NCBI RefSeq assembly: GCF_040611135.1
Contig: NZ_JBEXNL010000001.1
Span: 248,001 to 312,000 of the forward strand
DNA: 64,000 bases
From: Tsukamurella sp040611135
Lineage (GTDB): Bacteria > Actinomycetota > Actinomycetes > Mycobacteriales > Mycobacteriaceae
Direction of reading: 5' to 3'
Position 1 is the stretch's first letter. Each line of letters begins with the position of its first letter. The position numbers and the translations under genes are program-made. This document shows positions 42,707 to 50,452 of this stretch, piece by piece. The notes below the pieces were generated by a model. It had not been told where the DNA came from and did not search any database. It saw only the letters and a program-made list of their open reading frames with translations.

Positions 42707-44115
42707 GCGCTCGGCGCGTTCGCCGGTGCCGGGGCCTCCGGCGGTGCCGGCGCGAGCCGGGTGAGCAGCAGGGCCTCGGCGAGCGCGGTGCGGCGCAACT
42801 CGTTCGGGTCGACGGACTCGTTGGGCGCGTGAATGCGGCACTGCGGCTCCTCGACGCCGAGCAGCGCGATCTCGGCCTGCGGTGCGGCTTTCCGTAGCTG
42901 CGTGCACAGCGGGATGGACCCGCCCTGGCCGCTGAAGGCGACCTCGGCACCGTCGTACGCCTCGACGAGGGCGTCGCGGAGGACGGCGTAGGCGGGGCCG
43001 GTGGTCTCCGCGGCGAAGGGCTCGCCGACGGCCTCGATGTGCGCGTCGACGTGCGCGCCCCACGGTGCGTTGTTGTGCAGGTGCGCGACGAGCAGCTCGG
43101 TGGCCGCGTGCGGGTCGGTGCCCGGGGGCACGCGCAGGTTGAGCAGGGCGGCGGCGCGGGGCTGGATCGCCGCGGCGGCCGTCGCGGTCGCGGGGGCGTC
43201 CAGGCCGATGACGGTGAGCGCGGGACGCGCCCACAGCTGGTCGGCGATGGTGCCGGAGCCGAGGATCGCGGCATCGTCGTAGATCGCGGCGTCGGCGGCG
43301 AACTGCGCCGGATCGTAGGGCTCCCCGGCCCAGCGGGCCGAGCTGTCGAGCCCGTCGATCGTGGTGTTGCCGAAGCCGTCCCGCAGGGTCGCGAGGAGGG
43401 CGATGAGGGCGGCGAGGGCGTCGGGGGCGGCGCCGCCGAAGGCGCCGGAGTGCAGGTCCGAGGTGCCGGTGCTGACCTCGACGCGGACGTTCACGGCGCC
43501 GCGCAGCGAGGTGGTCAGCGTCGGCCGGCCGACCGCGACGTTGCCGGTGTCGCCGATGACGATGAGGTCGGCCTGCGCGATCTCGGGACGCTGCGCCACG
43601 AGGTCCTCCAGACCCGCGCCGCCGCCCTCCTCGGAACCCTCGATGACGATGCGCACGCCGACCGGGAAGGTCCCGTCCTCCCCGCGGACCGCGCGCAGCG
43701 CCGTCAGGTGCGCCACGAGGTTGCCCTTGCAGTCCGCGGCGCCGCGGCCGTACCAGCGGTCGGTGCCGTCGGGGCCCGGACGGGTGGTCAGCGTGAACGG
43801 GTCGGACTCCCAGGCCTCGCGCGGCCCGGGCGGCTGGACGTCGTGATGGCTGTAGAGCAGCACCGTCGGCGCGCCCTCGGGTGCGGGCGCATGCCCGACG
43901 ACCGCGATGGACCCGTCGGAGGTCGTGATCCGCTCGACGTTCCCGATGCCGGCCTCGGCGAAGGCCGTCGCGACCCACGCCGCGGACGCTGCATTGGGCT
44001 CGGCACCGAACTCGGGGGAGTCGTGCACCGACGGATGCGCGACCAGCTCGGCCAGGTCCGACCTGGCCCGATCCATCAAGGATTCGACGGTGCGCCGCAG
44101 GCTGCTGTCGGTCAT
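42703..44115 (-). CDS. M20-family dipeptidase (zinc metallopeptidase)
   Basis: This 470-residue peptidase has the M20 metal-binding framework: LLYSHHDVQPPG (first ligand His plus catalytic Asp), YGRGAADCKGNL (bridging Asp), IVIEGSEEGGGAGLEDL (catalytic Glu pair), IGDTGNVAVGRPTLT, the dimerisation (lid) domain GAVNVRVEVSTGTSDLHSGAFGG and the final ligand His in CRIHAPNESVDPNEL. It fits the cytosolic carnosinase-like dipeptidase subgroup (Rv0439c region in mycobacteria is different, so this is not assigned by synteny). It is the first gene of the minus run that leads to moeA. Confidence 0.93.
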   Translation of the reverse strand: MTDSSLRRTVESLMDRARSDLAELVAHPSVHDSPEFGAEPNAASAAWVATAFAEAGIGNVERITTSDGSIAVVGHAPAPEGAPTVLLYSHHDVQPPGPREAWESDPFTLTTRPGPDGTDRWYGRGAADCKGNLVAHLTALRAVRGEDGTFPVGVRIVIEGSEEGGGAGLEDLVAQRPEIAQADLIVIGDTGNVAVGRPTLTTSLRGAVNVRVEVSTGTSDLHSGAFGGAAPDALAALIALLATLRDGFGNTTIDGLDSSARWAGEPYDPAQFAADAAIYDDAAILGSGTIADQLWARPALTVIGLDAPATATAAAAIQPRAAALLNLRVPPGTDPHAATELLVAHLHNNAPWGAHVDAHIEAVGEPFAAETTGPAYAVLRDALVEAYDGAEVAFSGQGGSIPLCTQLRKAAPQAEIALLGVEEPQCRIHAPNESVDPNELRRTALAEALLLTRLAPAPPEAPAPANAPSA

Positions 44116-44190
44116 CGGTTCACGATAGCGCGGCGCAGGGAGCGGACAAGCGTCCCGTGGTTCACTGAGATGACTCTGGAGGAGGAATCC

Positions 44191-45357
44191 ATGGTGCGAA
44201 TGTCGATCGCCGCGCTGGGGGCGGCGCTGCTGCTCGCCGGCTGTTCCACAACGGTGGCGGGCACACCCGAGGCCGATCCGTCGGGGATGCCGAGGCCGGA
44301 CACGGGCTCGTACGCGACGGCTCCGCGGACCGTCGATCCGATGACGGAGAAGGTGCAGGCCGCCGCGGAGGGCTTCCGGATGATGGAGATCATCCCGCTC
44401 GCCACCCAGATCGACGGCTCGGTCCGGTACGCGGGGAGGCCGGGCATCGGTCGGATCTCGAGTTCGATCGGGTCCGCCATCGGGGACGGGGTCGCCACGG
44501 CGCTCGAGGGCCTGGAAGTGGGGGCGTACACGTCGGCGGGCGACAAGGCACCCGGTTCGACGTCGACCGATTCCGGTAAGGACCTGATCACGGGCGTGTT
44601 CCGGTTCAAGGACGAGGCAGCGGCGCGCGCGGCGGTCGGCAATCCGGCCGTCTTCGCCGACGACAAGGGGTTCGCGGGCTCCACGCCGACGCCGAAGGTG
44701 CCCGTGACCGTCCCGGGATACGCGGACGCGAAGGCGTACACGAAGACGACCACGTACTCGACCAGCACCGTCGGACTGGTCGCGAGCGGCCGGTACGTCC
44801 TCGCCGGCTGGACGACGGGCCCGCTGGACTGGGTCAAGAAGTTCTTCGACCTGCAGATCCCGGCGTTGAAGGACTTCACGCCGACGCCGGTGGACAAGTT
44901 CTCCACGTTGACGCGCGACCACGACGATCTACTCAGGTACACCCTCGCCGAATCGACCCCGACCATCTACCAGGCCACGCTGAACGCGCGGACGATGACG
45001 GCCATGCAGAACGACATCACCGCTGCCGTCAAGGATTTCGCCGACGCCGGCGTCGACTACGTCGCTCAGGCGGGTAACAATGTGTATCGGGCGCGGGACG
45101 CGGCCGGGGCAGCGCTGCTCGCGGATCGGTTCATCACCGAGACGCGGACCTTCTACGCCGGGTCGACCGAGTCGAAACCGCAGGGGGTGCCGGGCGGGCG
45201 CTGCCTGACCTATCCCTCGTACTCCGGGTCCAAGGACACCCGTACGTACTGTGTGGCGCCGGTCGGGCGCTACCTGGCGGAGGTCTCCGATACGCAGCAG
45301 ACACGCGCGAACCAGGCCATCGGCGCGTCGTACCTGATCCTGCAGGGCGTGAAGTGA
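44191..45357 (+). CDS. DUF7373-type lipoprotein, tandem copy 1
   Basis: This 388-residue lipoprotein starts at ATG 44191 behind GGAGGAATCC. The lipobox is LLLAGC with Cys 19. The mature protein has a short TVAGTPEADPSGMPRPDTGSY linker, then two related alpha/beta regions. The conserved FFDLQIPALKDFTPTPVDKFSTLTRDHDDLLRYTL divides the halves and a C-terminal CLTYPSYSGSKDTRTYCVAPVGRYLAEV contains the Cys pair. The family is restricted to Mycobacteriales relatives and has no known function. It heads a three-gene tandem array with 4-bp overlaps, so all three copies are co-expressed. Confidence 0.88.
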   Translation: MVRMSIAALGAALLLAGCSTTVAGTPEADPSGMPRPDTGSYATAPRTVDPMTEKVQAAAEGFRMMEIIPLATQIDGSVRYAGRPGIGRISSSIGSAIGDGVATALEGLEVGAYTSAGDKAPGSTSTDSGKDLITGVFRFKDEAAARAAVGNPAVFADDKGFAGSTPTPKVPVTVPGYADAKAYTKTTTYSTSTVGLVASGRYVLAGWTTGPLDWVKKFFDLQIPALKDFTPTPVDKFSTLTRDHDDLLRYTLAESTPTIYQATLNARTMTAMQNDITAAVKDFADAGVDYVAQAGNNVYRARDAAGAALLADRFITETRTFYAGSTESKPQGVPGGRCLTYPSYSGSKDTRTYCVAPVGRYLAEVSDTQQTRANQAIGASYLILQGVK

Positions 45358-46520
45358 GAGTCCGCGCGGCACTGGCCGTCGCCGGTACGGCGCTTCTCCT
45401 CGCATCCTGCTCGTCCACGATCGCGGGTACCCCGGTCGCAGACCCGTCGGCGATGCCGAAACCGGACGTCGGCTCGTTCCCGACGACCCCACGCACCGTC
45501 GGGGCACTCACGGACACGCAGGCCCGCGCGGCCGAGGGCTACCGCATGGCGGAGATCATCCCCATGGCGCCCGATGTCGACGCCTCGCAGCGGTACAACG
45601 GGTCGATCTCGGTCGGAAAACCCAGTCTCGGACTGTCGTTCGGTGAGGGAGTGGGCAGTGCGCTCAAGGGCATGGAGGTCGGTGCCTACTCATCGGCGCA
45701 GTCGACCAAACCCGGGGTGTCGACCTTCGACACCCCGGGCACATCGCTGCTCATGGGCTTCGCCCGGATGAAGGACGCCGCAGCTGCTGCGGCGGCGGTG
45801 GCCGACCCGGCGATCCTGGCGGCCGAGAAGCCACAGTTCAGCACGTCGGAGCCGGCGAAGGAGCAGGTCGCGATCCCCGGCTACGCGACCGCGAAGGCCT
45901 ACCGGATGACCTGGCCGGCGACCAAGACGGTGTCGACCGTCGCGGTGCTCGCGAGCGACCGGTACGTGCTGTTCGCCTACACCACCCTGACCGCCGACGC
46001 GGTGAAGAAGTTCTTCGACCTGCAGATCAAGGCGCTGGGCGGCTTCACGCCCACTCCCGTCGACAGGTTCAGCACCCTCACCAAGGATCGGGACGACCTG
46101 TTGAAGTACACGCTGGCGGGCGAGGGCAACCGTGACGTCGTGCTGCCCGCGCGGGCCGCGGTGGTCAACCAGTCGGACATCACCGGGTCGGTGAAGAACT
46201 TCGCGGACGCCGGCGTCGATCTCGTCGCCCGAGCCGGCAACACCGTCTACCGCGCCAAGGACGCGGCGGGCGCCCGGCTGCTCGCGGACGCGTTCGTCGC
46301 GGAGATCAAGGGCTTCTACGTGGGCAACACGGGTTCCACGGTCAAGGGCGTGCCGGGCGGTCAGTGCCTGACCTATCCGCCGTACAAGGGATCCAAGGAC
46401 TCCCGGAGCTACTGCGTCGCCCCGGTGGGGCGGTATCTCGTCGAGGTCTCCGGCACCCAGCTGGAGAAGACCAGGCAGGCCGTCGGCGCCTCCTATCTCG
46501 TACTGCAGGGGGCGAAGTGA
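45354..46520 (+). CDS. DUF7373-type lipoprotein, tandem copy 2
   Basis: This 388-residue paralog of copy 1 starts at GTG 45354 in the stop codon of copy 1. The lipobox is LLLASC and the post-Cys linker SSTIAGTPVADPSAMPKPDVGSF is nearly the same as in copy 1. Shared blocks include FFDLQIKALGGFTPTPVDRFSTLTKDRDDLLKYTL and CLTYPPYKGSKDSRSYCVAPVGRYLVEVS. Differences are concentrated in the first third. The length equality and high similarity indicate a tandem duplication of one ancestor. Function unknown. Confidence 0.88.
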   Translation: MRVRAALAVAGTALLLASCSSTIAGTPVADPSAMPKPDVGSFPTTPRTVGALTDTQARAAEGYRMAEIIPMAPDVDASQRYNGSISVGKPSLGLSFGEGVGSALKGMEVGAYSSAQSTKPGVSTFDTPGTSLLMGFARMKDAAAAAAAVADPAILAAEKPQFSTSEPAKEQVAIPGYATAKAYRMTWPATKTVSTVAVLASDRYVLFAYTTLTADAVKKFFDLQIKALGGFTPTPVDRFSTLTKDRDDLLKYTLAGEGNRDVVLPARAAVVNQSDITGSVKNFADAGVDLVARAGNTVYRAKDAAGARLLADAFVAEIKGFYVGNTGSTVKGVPGGQCLTYPPYKGSKDSRSYCVAPVGRYLVEVSGTQLEKTRQAVGASYLVLQGAK

Positions 46521-47695
46521 CGGCGCGGGCGGCCCTCGTGGTCGCCTCGGCGGCTCTCCTCACAGCCTGCTCGACGACGGTGCCCGGCACCGCCGTCGTG
46601 GACCCTGCGGCGGTCCCGAAGCCGGACTACGGCTCCAACCGCATCGAGCCCCGTGACGTCGGGACGGCCGATACCGCACTGGGGCTCGTGCTCGAGGGCC
46701 GCCGGATGGCGGCGACCGCGCCGCTCCTGTTCACGATCGACCCCACGATCCGCTACAACAGCCAGGTCGAGACCGGGCGGCTCAACAGCGGGCAGCGCAG
46801 CGTGAAGTTCATGATCGGACAGCTCGGTGCCGACGCCTTCCGCGATCACGAGGTCGGCTTCTTCATCGGGGCGAGCGATCAGCAGCCCGGTGTCCGCAGC
46901 TCCTCGACCACGATCTCCCGCGGTAGCACGGTCGGGGTGCTCCGCATGCCGTCGCCGGCTCGGGCGGCGGCCGCCGTCACCGTCGGCCTGCGGGGGCGCG
47001 AGCCCGATGCGACCGCGGACACCCCGGAGAAGAAGGCGATCGCGATCCCCGGCTACGACACGGCGATCGGGTACTCGCAGGCGTTCAAGACCGGCACACC
47101 GAACGTCGCGTTCCTCGCGTACAAGCAGTACGTGATCTTCAGCTACGGCTCCTTCTCGCCGGAGCAGATCCGGAAGTACTTCGACGCCCAGACCAAGGGG
47201 CTCGACGGCTTCACACCCACCCCCGTCGACAGGCTCACGACGCTCCCCGTCGACGACTCCGGTGTCGCGAAGTACACCCTCCCGCCGAGCACCGAGGACC
47301 CCACGCGCACGGGAACACTGCCGATCGCGGTGGCTCTGCAGAACCAACTCGACGTCACCAGTGCCAAGAAGTCCTTCGACGACGCCGGGGTCGACGCGGT
47401 CGGTGTCGGCAACAGCACCGTCTACCGCGCGAAGGACGCGGCGGCGGCGGTCCGGATGCAGAGGTCCTTCGTCGACGACGTCCGGGGCTTCTACTCGACC
47501 AACACTCCCATCGCCGCGAAGAACATCCCGGGCGTGGTGTGCATGGTGCTGCCGATGTACCCGGGCAGCTCGATCACGACCAACTGGTGCATCGCGACGG
47601 CGGGCCGATTCGTGGTCGAGGTCGCGGCGGGGCAACAGCAACAGGCCGTCCAACGCATCGGCGCCGAATACCTGATCCTGCGGGACGCGAAGTGA
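46517..47695 (+). CDS. DUF7373-type lipoprotein, tandem copy 3 (most diverged)
   Basis: This 392-residue lipoprotein starts at GTG 46517 overlapping the copy 2 stop. The lipobox is ALLTAC. It keeps the family frame (TVPGTAVVDPAAVPKPDYGS linker, KYFDAQTKGLDGFTPTPVDRLTTLPVDDS, SAKKSFDDAGVDAVGVGNSTVYRAKDAAAA) but is clearly more diverged than copies 1 and 2. The C-terminal Cys region reads GVVCMVLPMYPGSSITTNWCIATAGRFVVEV. It ends the array, followed by a strong terminator hairpin at 47726-47756. Confidence 0.86.
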   Translation: MTARAALVVASAALLTACSTTVPGTAVVDPAAVPKPDYGSNRIEPRDVGTADTALGLVLEGRRMAATAPLLFTIDPTIRYNSQVETGRLNSGQRSVKFMIGQLGADAFRDHEVGFFIGASDQQPGVRSSSTTISRGSTVGVLRMPSPARAAAAVTVGLRGREPDATADTPEKKAIAIPGYDTAIGYSQAFKTGTPNVAFLAYKQYVIFSYGSFSPEQIRKYFDAQTKGLDGFTPTPVDRLTTLPVDDSGVAKYTLPPSTEDPTRTGTLPIAVALQNQLDVTSAKKSFDDAGVDAVGVGNSTVYRAKDAAAAVRMQRSFVDDVRGFYSTNTPIAAKNIPGVVCMVLPMYPGSSITTNWCIATAGRFVVEVAAGQQQQAVQRIGAEYLILRDAK

Positions 47696-47725
47696 GGCGC
47701 GTGGCGCGGCACCAGCGCTGACGAC

Positions 47726-47756
47726 GAAGGGCGCACCCGTGTCGGGTGCGCCCTTC
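47726..47756. terminator. Bidirectional terminator hairpin
   Basis: GAAGGGCGCACCC and GGGTGCGCCCTTC form a perfect 13-bp stem with a 5-nt loop between the lipoprotein array and the convergent SRPBCC gene. The CTTC/GAAG ends give a short pyrimidine stretch on either strand. This is one of the clearest terminators in the window. Confidence 0.85.
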
Positions 47757-47773
47757 GGTCGTGCGGGGGTGGG

Positions 47774-48235
47774 CTACTTCGCCTCGGCCTCGGTCTTGAT
47801 GTGGGAGAGGGTCTGCTTCATGCCGACCAGCAGGCCGCGCTCGAAGTCCTCGTTGCCGCCCAGGAGCGCGGCGACCAGGCCACTGCTCAGTGCGGTGGTC
47901 TTACCGCCGGCCGCCTCGCGGCGTTCGACGACGGTGGTCGTGTCGCCGTCCGGCACCAGGGTGAAGCTCCAGACGGTGTGGTTCTCGGCCACGCGGAAGG
48001 CCACGCGCTCGTTCGGCGTGAACTCGGTGACCCGGGTGTTCGTGGGCCAGACCTTCCAGCCCTGGCGGTTGATGTTCACCATGCGGGTGCCCAGCTTGAC
48101 CGGGCCGCCGAGCACGAACACCTTCTTGCACTGCGGGCTGCGACGGCCCATCGCCTCGAGGTCGGACACGACGGCCCAGACCTTCTCCACGGGCGCGTCG
48201 ATCACGACGCTCGACTCCAATACGGGGGTTGCCAT
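47774..48235 (-). CDS. SRPBCC-family (START-like) protein
   Basis: This 153-residue protein has the polyketide-cyclase/dehydrase-like fold: VLESSVVIDAPVEKVWAVVSDLEAMGRRSPQCKKVFV at the start, central strands VTEFTPNERVAFRVAENHTVWSFTLVPDGDTTTVVERRE, and a long C-terminal helix FERGLLVGMKQTLSHIKTE. Such proteins form a hydrophobic cavity for lipids or aromatic ligands. The ligand is unknown. It is convergent with the lipoprotein array and divergent from groEL; its ATG at 48235 is 77 bp from the first CIRCE element. Confidence 0.88.
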   Translation of the reverse strand: MATPVLESSVVIDAPVEKVWAVVSDLEAMGRRSPQCKKVFVLGGPVKLGTRMVNINRQGWKVWPTNTRVTEFTPNERVAFRVAENHTVWSFTLVPDGDTTTVVERREAAGGKTTALSSGLVAALLGGNEDFERGLLVGMKQTLSHIKTEAEAK

Positions 48236-48311
48236 GACCGGATCCTACCCACCAGTAGGAACCGCCCGACGGTGCCGTGCTTCCGCTGGGGGCGGAAGGG
48301 CCGGGATCGAC

Positions 48312-48338
48312 CTTGCACTCGACCCCGGCGAGTGCTAG
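48312..48338. promoter_or_regulatory. CIRCE element 1 (HrcA operator)
   Basis: CTTGCACTC and GAGTGCTAG flank a 9-bp spacer, matching the CIRCE consensus TTAGCACTC-N9-GAGTGCTAA with one arm slightly altered. It lies 175 bp before the groEL start and 8 bp from a second CIRCE. HrcA binding here should repress groEL until heat stress. Confidence 0.9.
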
Positions 48339-48345
48339 AAACGAC

Positions 48346-48372
48346 TTAGCACTCGGATTACGTGAGTGCTAG
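48346..48372. promoter_or_regulatory. CIRCE element 2 (HrcA operator)
   Basis: TTAGCACTC and GAGTGCTAG around a 9-bp spacer match the CIRCE consensus at 17 of 18 arm positions. The tandem with element 1 (7-bp gap) suggests cooperative or two-site HrcA repression of groEL. Confidence 0.95.
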
Positions 48373-48512
48373 GTCGGGTAGGTGAGACCGGGCCCTGCGC
48401 GCAACCCGCGCAGGTGACACGCCGGGTCGTCCGTCGCGGGCACCGAATCGACCTAGAAGACGTGTCCAAAGTACGGGCCGAACCGGCCCCTATCTGGAGG
48501 AATCACTTCGCA

Positions 48513-50138
48513 ATGGCCAAGATCATCGCGTTCGACGAAGAGGCCCGCCGCGGTCTCGAGCGGGGCCTGAACGCCCTCGCCGACGCCGTCAAGGTGACGC
48601 TCGGCCCCAAGGGCCGCAACGTCGTGCTGGAGAAGAAGTGGGGCGCCCCCACGATCACCAACGACGGTGTTTCCATCGCCAAGGAGATCGAGCTCGAGGA
48701 TCCCTACGAGAAGATCGGCGCCGAGCTCGTCAAGGAGGTCGCCAAGAAGACCGACGACGTCGCGGGCGACGGCACCACCACCGCCACCGTTCTGGCCCAG
48801 GCGCTCGTGCGCGAGGGCCTGCGCAACGTGGCCGCGGGTGCGAACCCGCTCGGCCTCAAGCGGGGCATCGAGAAGGCCGTCGCGGCCGTCACGGAGCACC
48901 TGCTCAAGGAGGCCAAGGAGGTCGAGACCAAGGAGCAGATCGCTGCTACCGCGGGCATCTCGGCCGGCGACCCCGCCATCGGCGAGCTCATCGCCGAGGC
49001 CATGGACAAGGTCGGCAAGGAAGGCGTCATCACCGTCGAGGAGAGCAACACCTTCGGGCTCCAGCTGGAGCTGACCGAGGGCATGCGCTTCGACAAGGGC
49101 TTCATCTCGGGCTACTTCGCCACGGACGCCGAGCGTCAGGAGGCCGTGCTCGAGGACGCCTACGTGCTGCTCGTCGCCGGCAAGATCTCGACCGTCAAGG
49201 ACCTGCTGCCGCTGCTGGAGAAGGTCATCCAGGCGGGCAAGCCGCTCGCGATCATCGCCGAGGACGTCGAGGGCGAGGCCCTGTCGACGCTCATCGTCAA
49301 CAAGATCCGCGGCACCTTCAAGTCGGTCGCCATCAAGGCCCCCGGCTTCGGCGATCGCCGCAAGGCGATGCTGCAGGACATGGCGATCCTCACCGGCGGC
49401 CAGGTCATCTCCGAGGAGATCGGCCTGTCGCTCGACACCGCCGGCCTCGAGGTGCTGGGCACCGCGCGCAAGGTCGTCGTGACCAAGGACGAGACCACCA
49501 TCGTCGACGGTGCGGGCTCGCAGGAGCAGATCGCGGGCCGCGTGGCTCAGATCCGCGCCGAGATCGAGAACAGCGACTCCGATTACGACCGGGAGAAGCT
49601 GCAGGAGCGCCTCGCGAAGCTGGCCGGCGGCGTCGCCGTCATCAAGGCCGGTGCCGCCACCGAAGTCGAGCTCAAGGAGCGCAAGCACCGGATCGAGGAT
49701 GCCGTGCGCAACGCCAAGGCCGCCGTCGAGGAGGGCATCGTCGCCGGTGGTGGCGTCGCTCTCGCGCAGTCCGGTTCCGTGTTCGACGCTCTCGCGCTCG
49801 AGGGTGACGAGGCCACCGGCGCGTCCATCGTCAAGGTCGCGCTCGACGCCCCCGTCAAGCAGATCGCCTTCAACGCCGGCCTCGAGCCCGGCGTCGTGGC
49901 CGAGAAGGTCCGCAACTCGCCGTCCGGCACCGGCCTCAACGCCGCCACCGGCGTGTACGAGGACCTGCTGGTCGCCGGCATCAACGACCCGGTGAAGGTC
50001 ACCCGCTCGGCGCTGCAGAACGCAGCCTCGATCGCGGCGCTGTTCCTCACCACCGAGGCCGTCGTCGCCGACAAGCCGGAGAAGGCCGGAGCGCCCATGG
50101 GCGATCCGACCGGCGGCATGGGCGGCATGGACTTCTGA
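48513..50138 (+). CDS. groEL2: Chaperonin GroEL (GroEL2-type, no groES partner)
   Basis: This 541-residue Hsp60 assembles into the chaperonin cage. Classic blocks are visible: LGPKGRNVVLEKKWGAPTITNDGVSIAKEIELEDPYEKIGAELVKEVAKKTDDVAGDGTTTATVLA (ATP site with DGTTT), VGKEGVITVEESNTFGLQLELTEGMRFDKGF and the C-terminal GGMGGMDF repeat. Mycobacteriales have a second groEL without groES; this one has no groES nearby, uses two CIRCE operators, and has the SRPBCC/htpG neighbourhood, as for GroEL2 (Rv0440). GGAGGAATC precedes the ATG. Confidence 0.97.
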   Translation: MAKIIAFDEEARRGLERGLNALADAVKVTLGPKGRNVVLEKKWGAPTITNDGVSIAKEIELEDPYEKIGAELVKEVAKKTDDVAGDGTTTATVLAQALVREGLRNVAAGANPLGLKRGIEKAVAAVTEHLLKEAKEVETKEQIAATAGISAGDPAIGELIAEAMDKVGKEGVITVEESNTFGLQLELTEGMRFDKGFISGYFATDAERQEAVLEDAYVLLVAGKISTVKDLLPLLEKVIQAGKPLAIIAEDVEGEALSTLIVNKIRGTFKSVAIKAPGFGDRRKAMLQDMAILTGGQVISEEIGLSLDTAGLEVLGTARKVVVTKDETTIVDGAGSQEQIAGRVAQIRAEIENSDSDYDREKLQERLAKLAGGVAVIKAGAATEVELKERKHRIEDAVRNAKAAVEEGIVAGGGVALAQSGSVFDALALEGDEATGASIVKVALDAPVKQIAFNAGLEPGVVAEKVRNSPSGTGLNAATGVYEDLLVAGINDPVKVTRSALQNAASIAALFLTTEAVVADKPEKAGAPMGDPTGGMGGMDF

Positions 50139-50452
50139 GTCCAGCCACCCGGCTAGGGATTTCGGGCCCGGCATCGTCGCGAACGACGGTGCCGGGCCCT
50201 TCCTGTTCCTGCCTTCGACGTCAGCGCTGTTCCGCGGCCACCATGGTTCGGGCTGAGGTTCGGGCTGACCCGGACCGCGGTCCACAGAGCGCTTCTGCTT
50301 CCTCATAGCGTTGCAGCGTTATGAAGAAGCGGGACCGATCGCTTGAACGGCAGGCGCCGCAGTCCCAGCGGGCGGCAACCCCGTCGCGACGGCCGAACCT
50401 CCCGTTGGCAGAATCGATCGGAGCACTCACCGGACGATGAGGAGAACAGAGC
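50139..50452. other. groEL-htpG intergenic region
   Basis: The region begins with the groEL terminator (50164-50199) and then about 250 bases without a gene. It contains the direct repeat TTCGGGCTGA (twice, near 50250-50270) and a weak imperfect palindrome around CATAGCGTTGCAGCGTTATG (50306-50325). A GATGAGGAGAACAGAGC ribosome region precedes htpG. No CIRCE or HAIR element was seen here. Confidence 0.6.
50164..50209 (+). terminator. Rho-independent terminator after groEL
   Basis: GGGCCCGGCATCGTCG pairs with CGACGGTGCCGGGCCC (one T-G wobble) around a CGAA loop, followed by TTCCTGTTCCT. A 16-bp GC-rich stem plus a pyrimidine-rich tail ends the groEL transcript. Confidence 0.9.

Noticed and set aside
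50300..50330. HspR HAIR or CIRCE box upstream of htpG
   Set aside because: The only palindrome-like stretch is imperfect and does not match CTTGAGT-N7-ACTCAAG or the CIRCE consensus.
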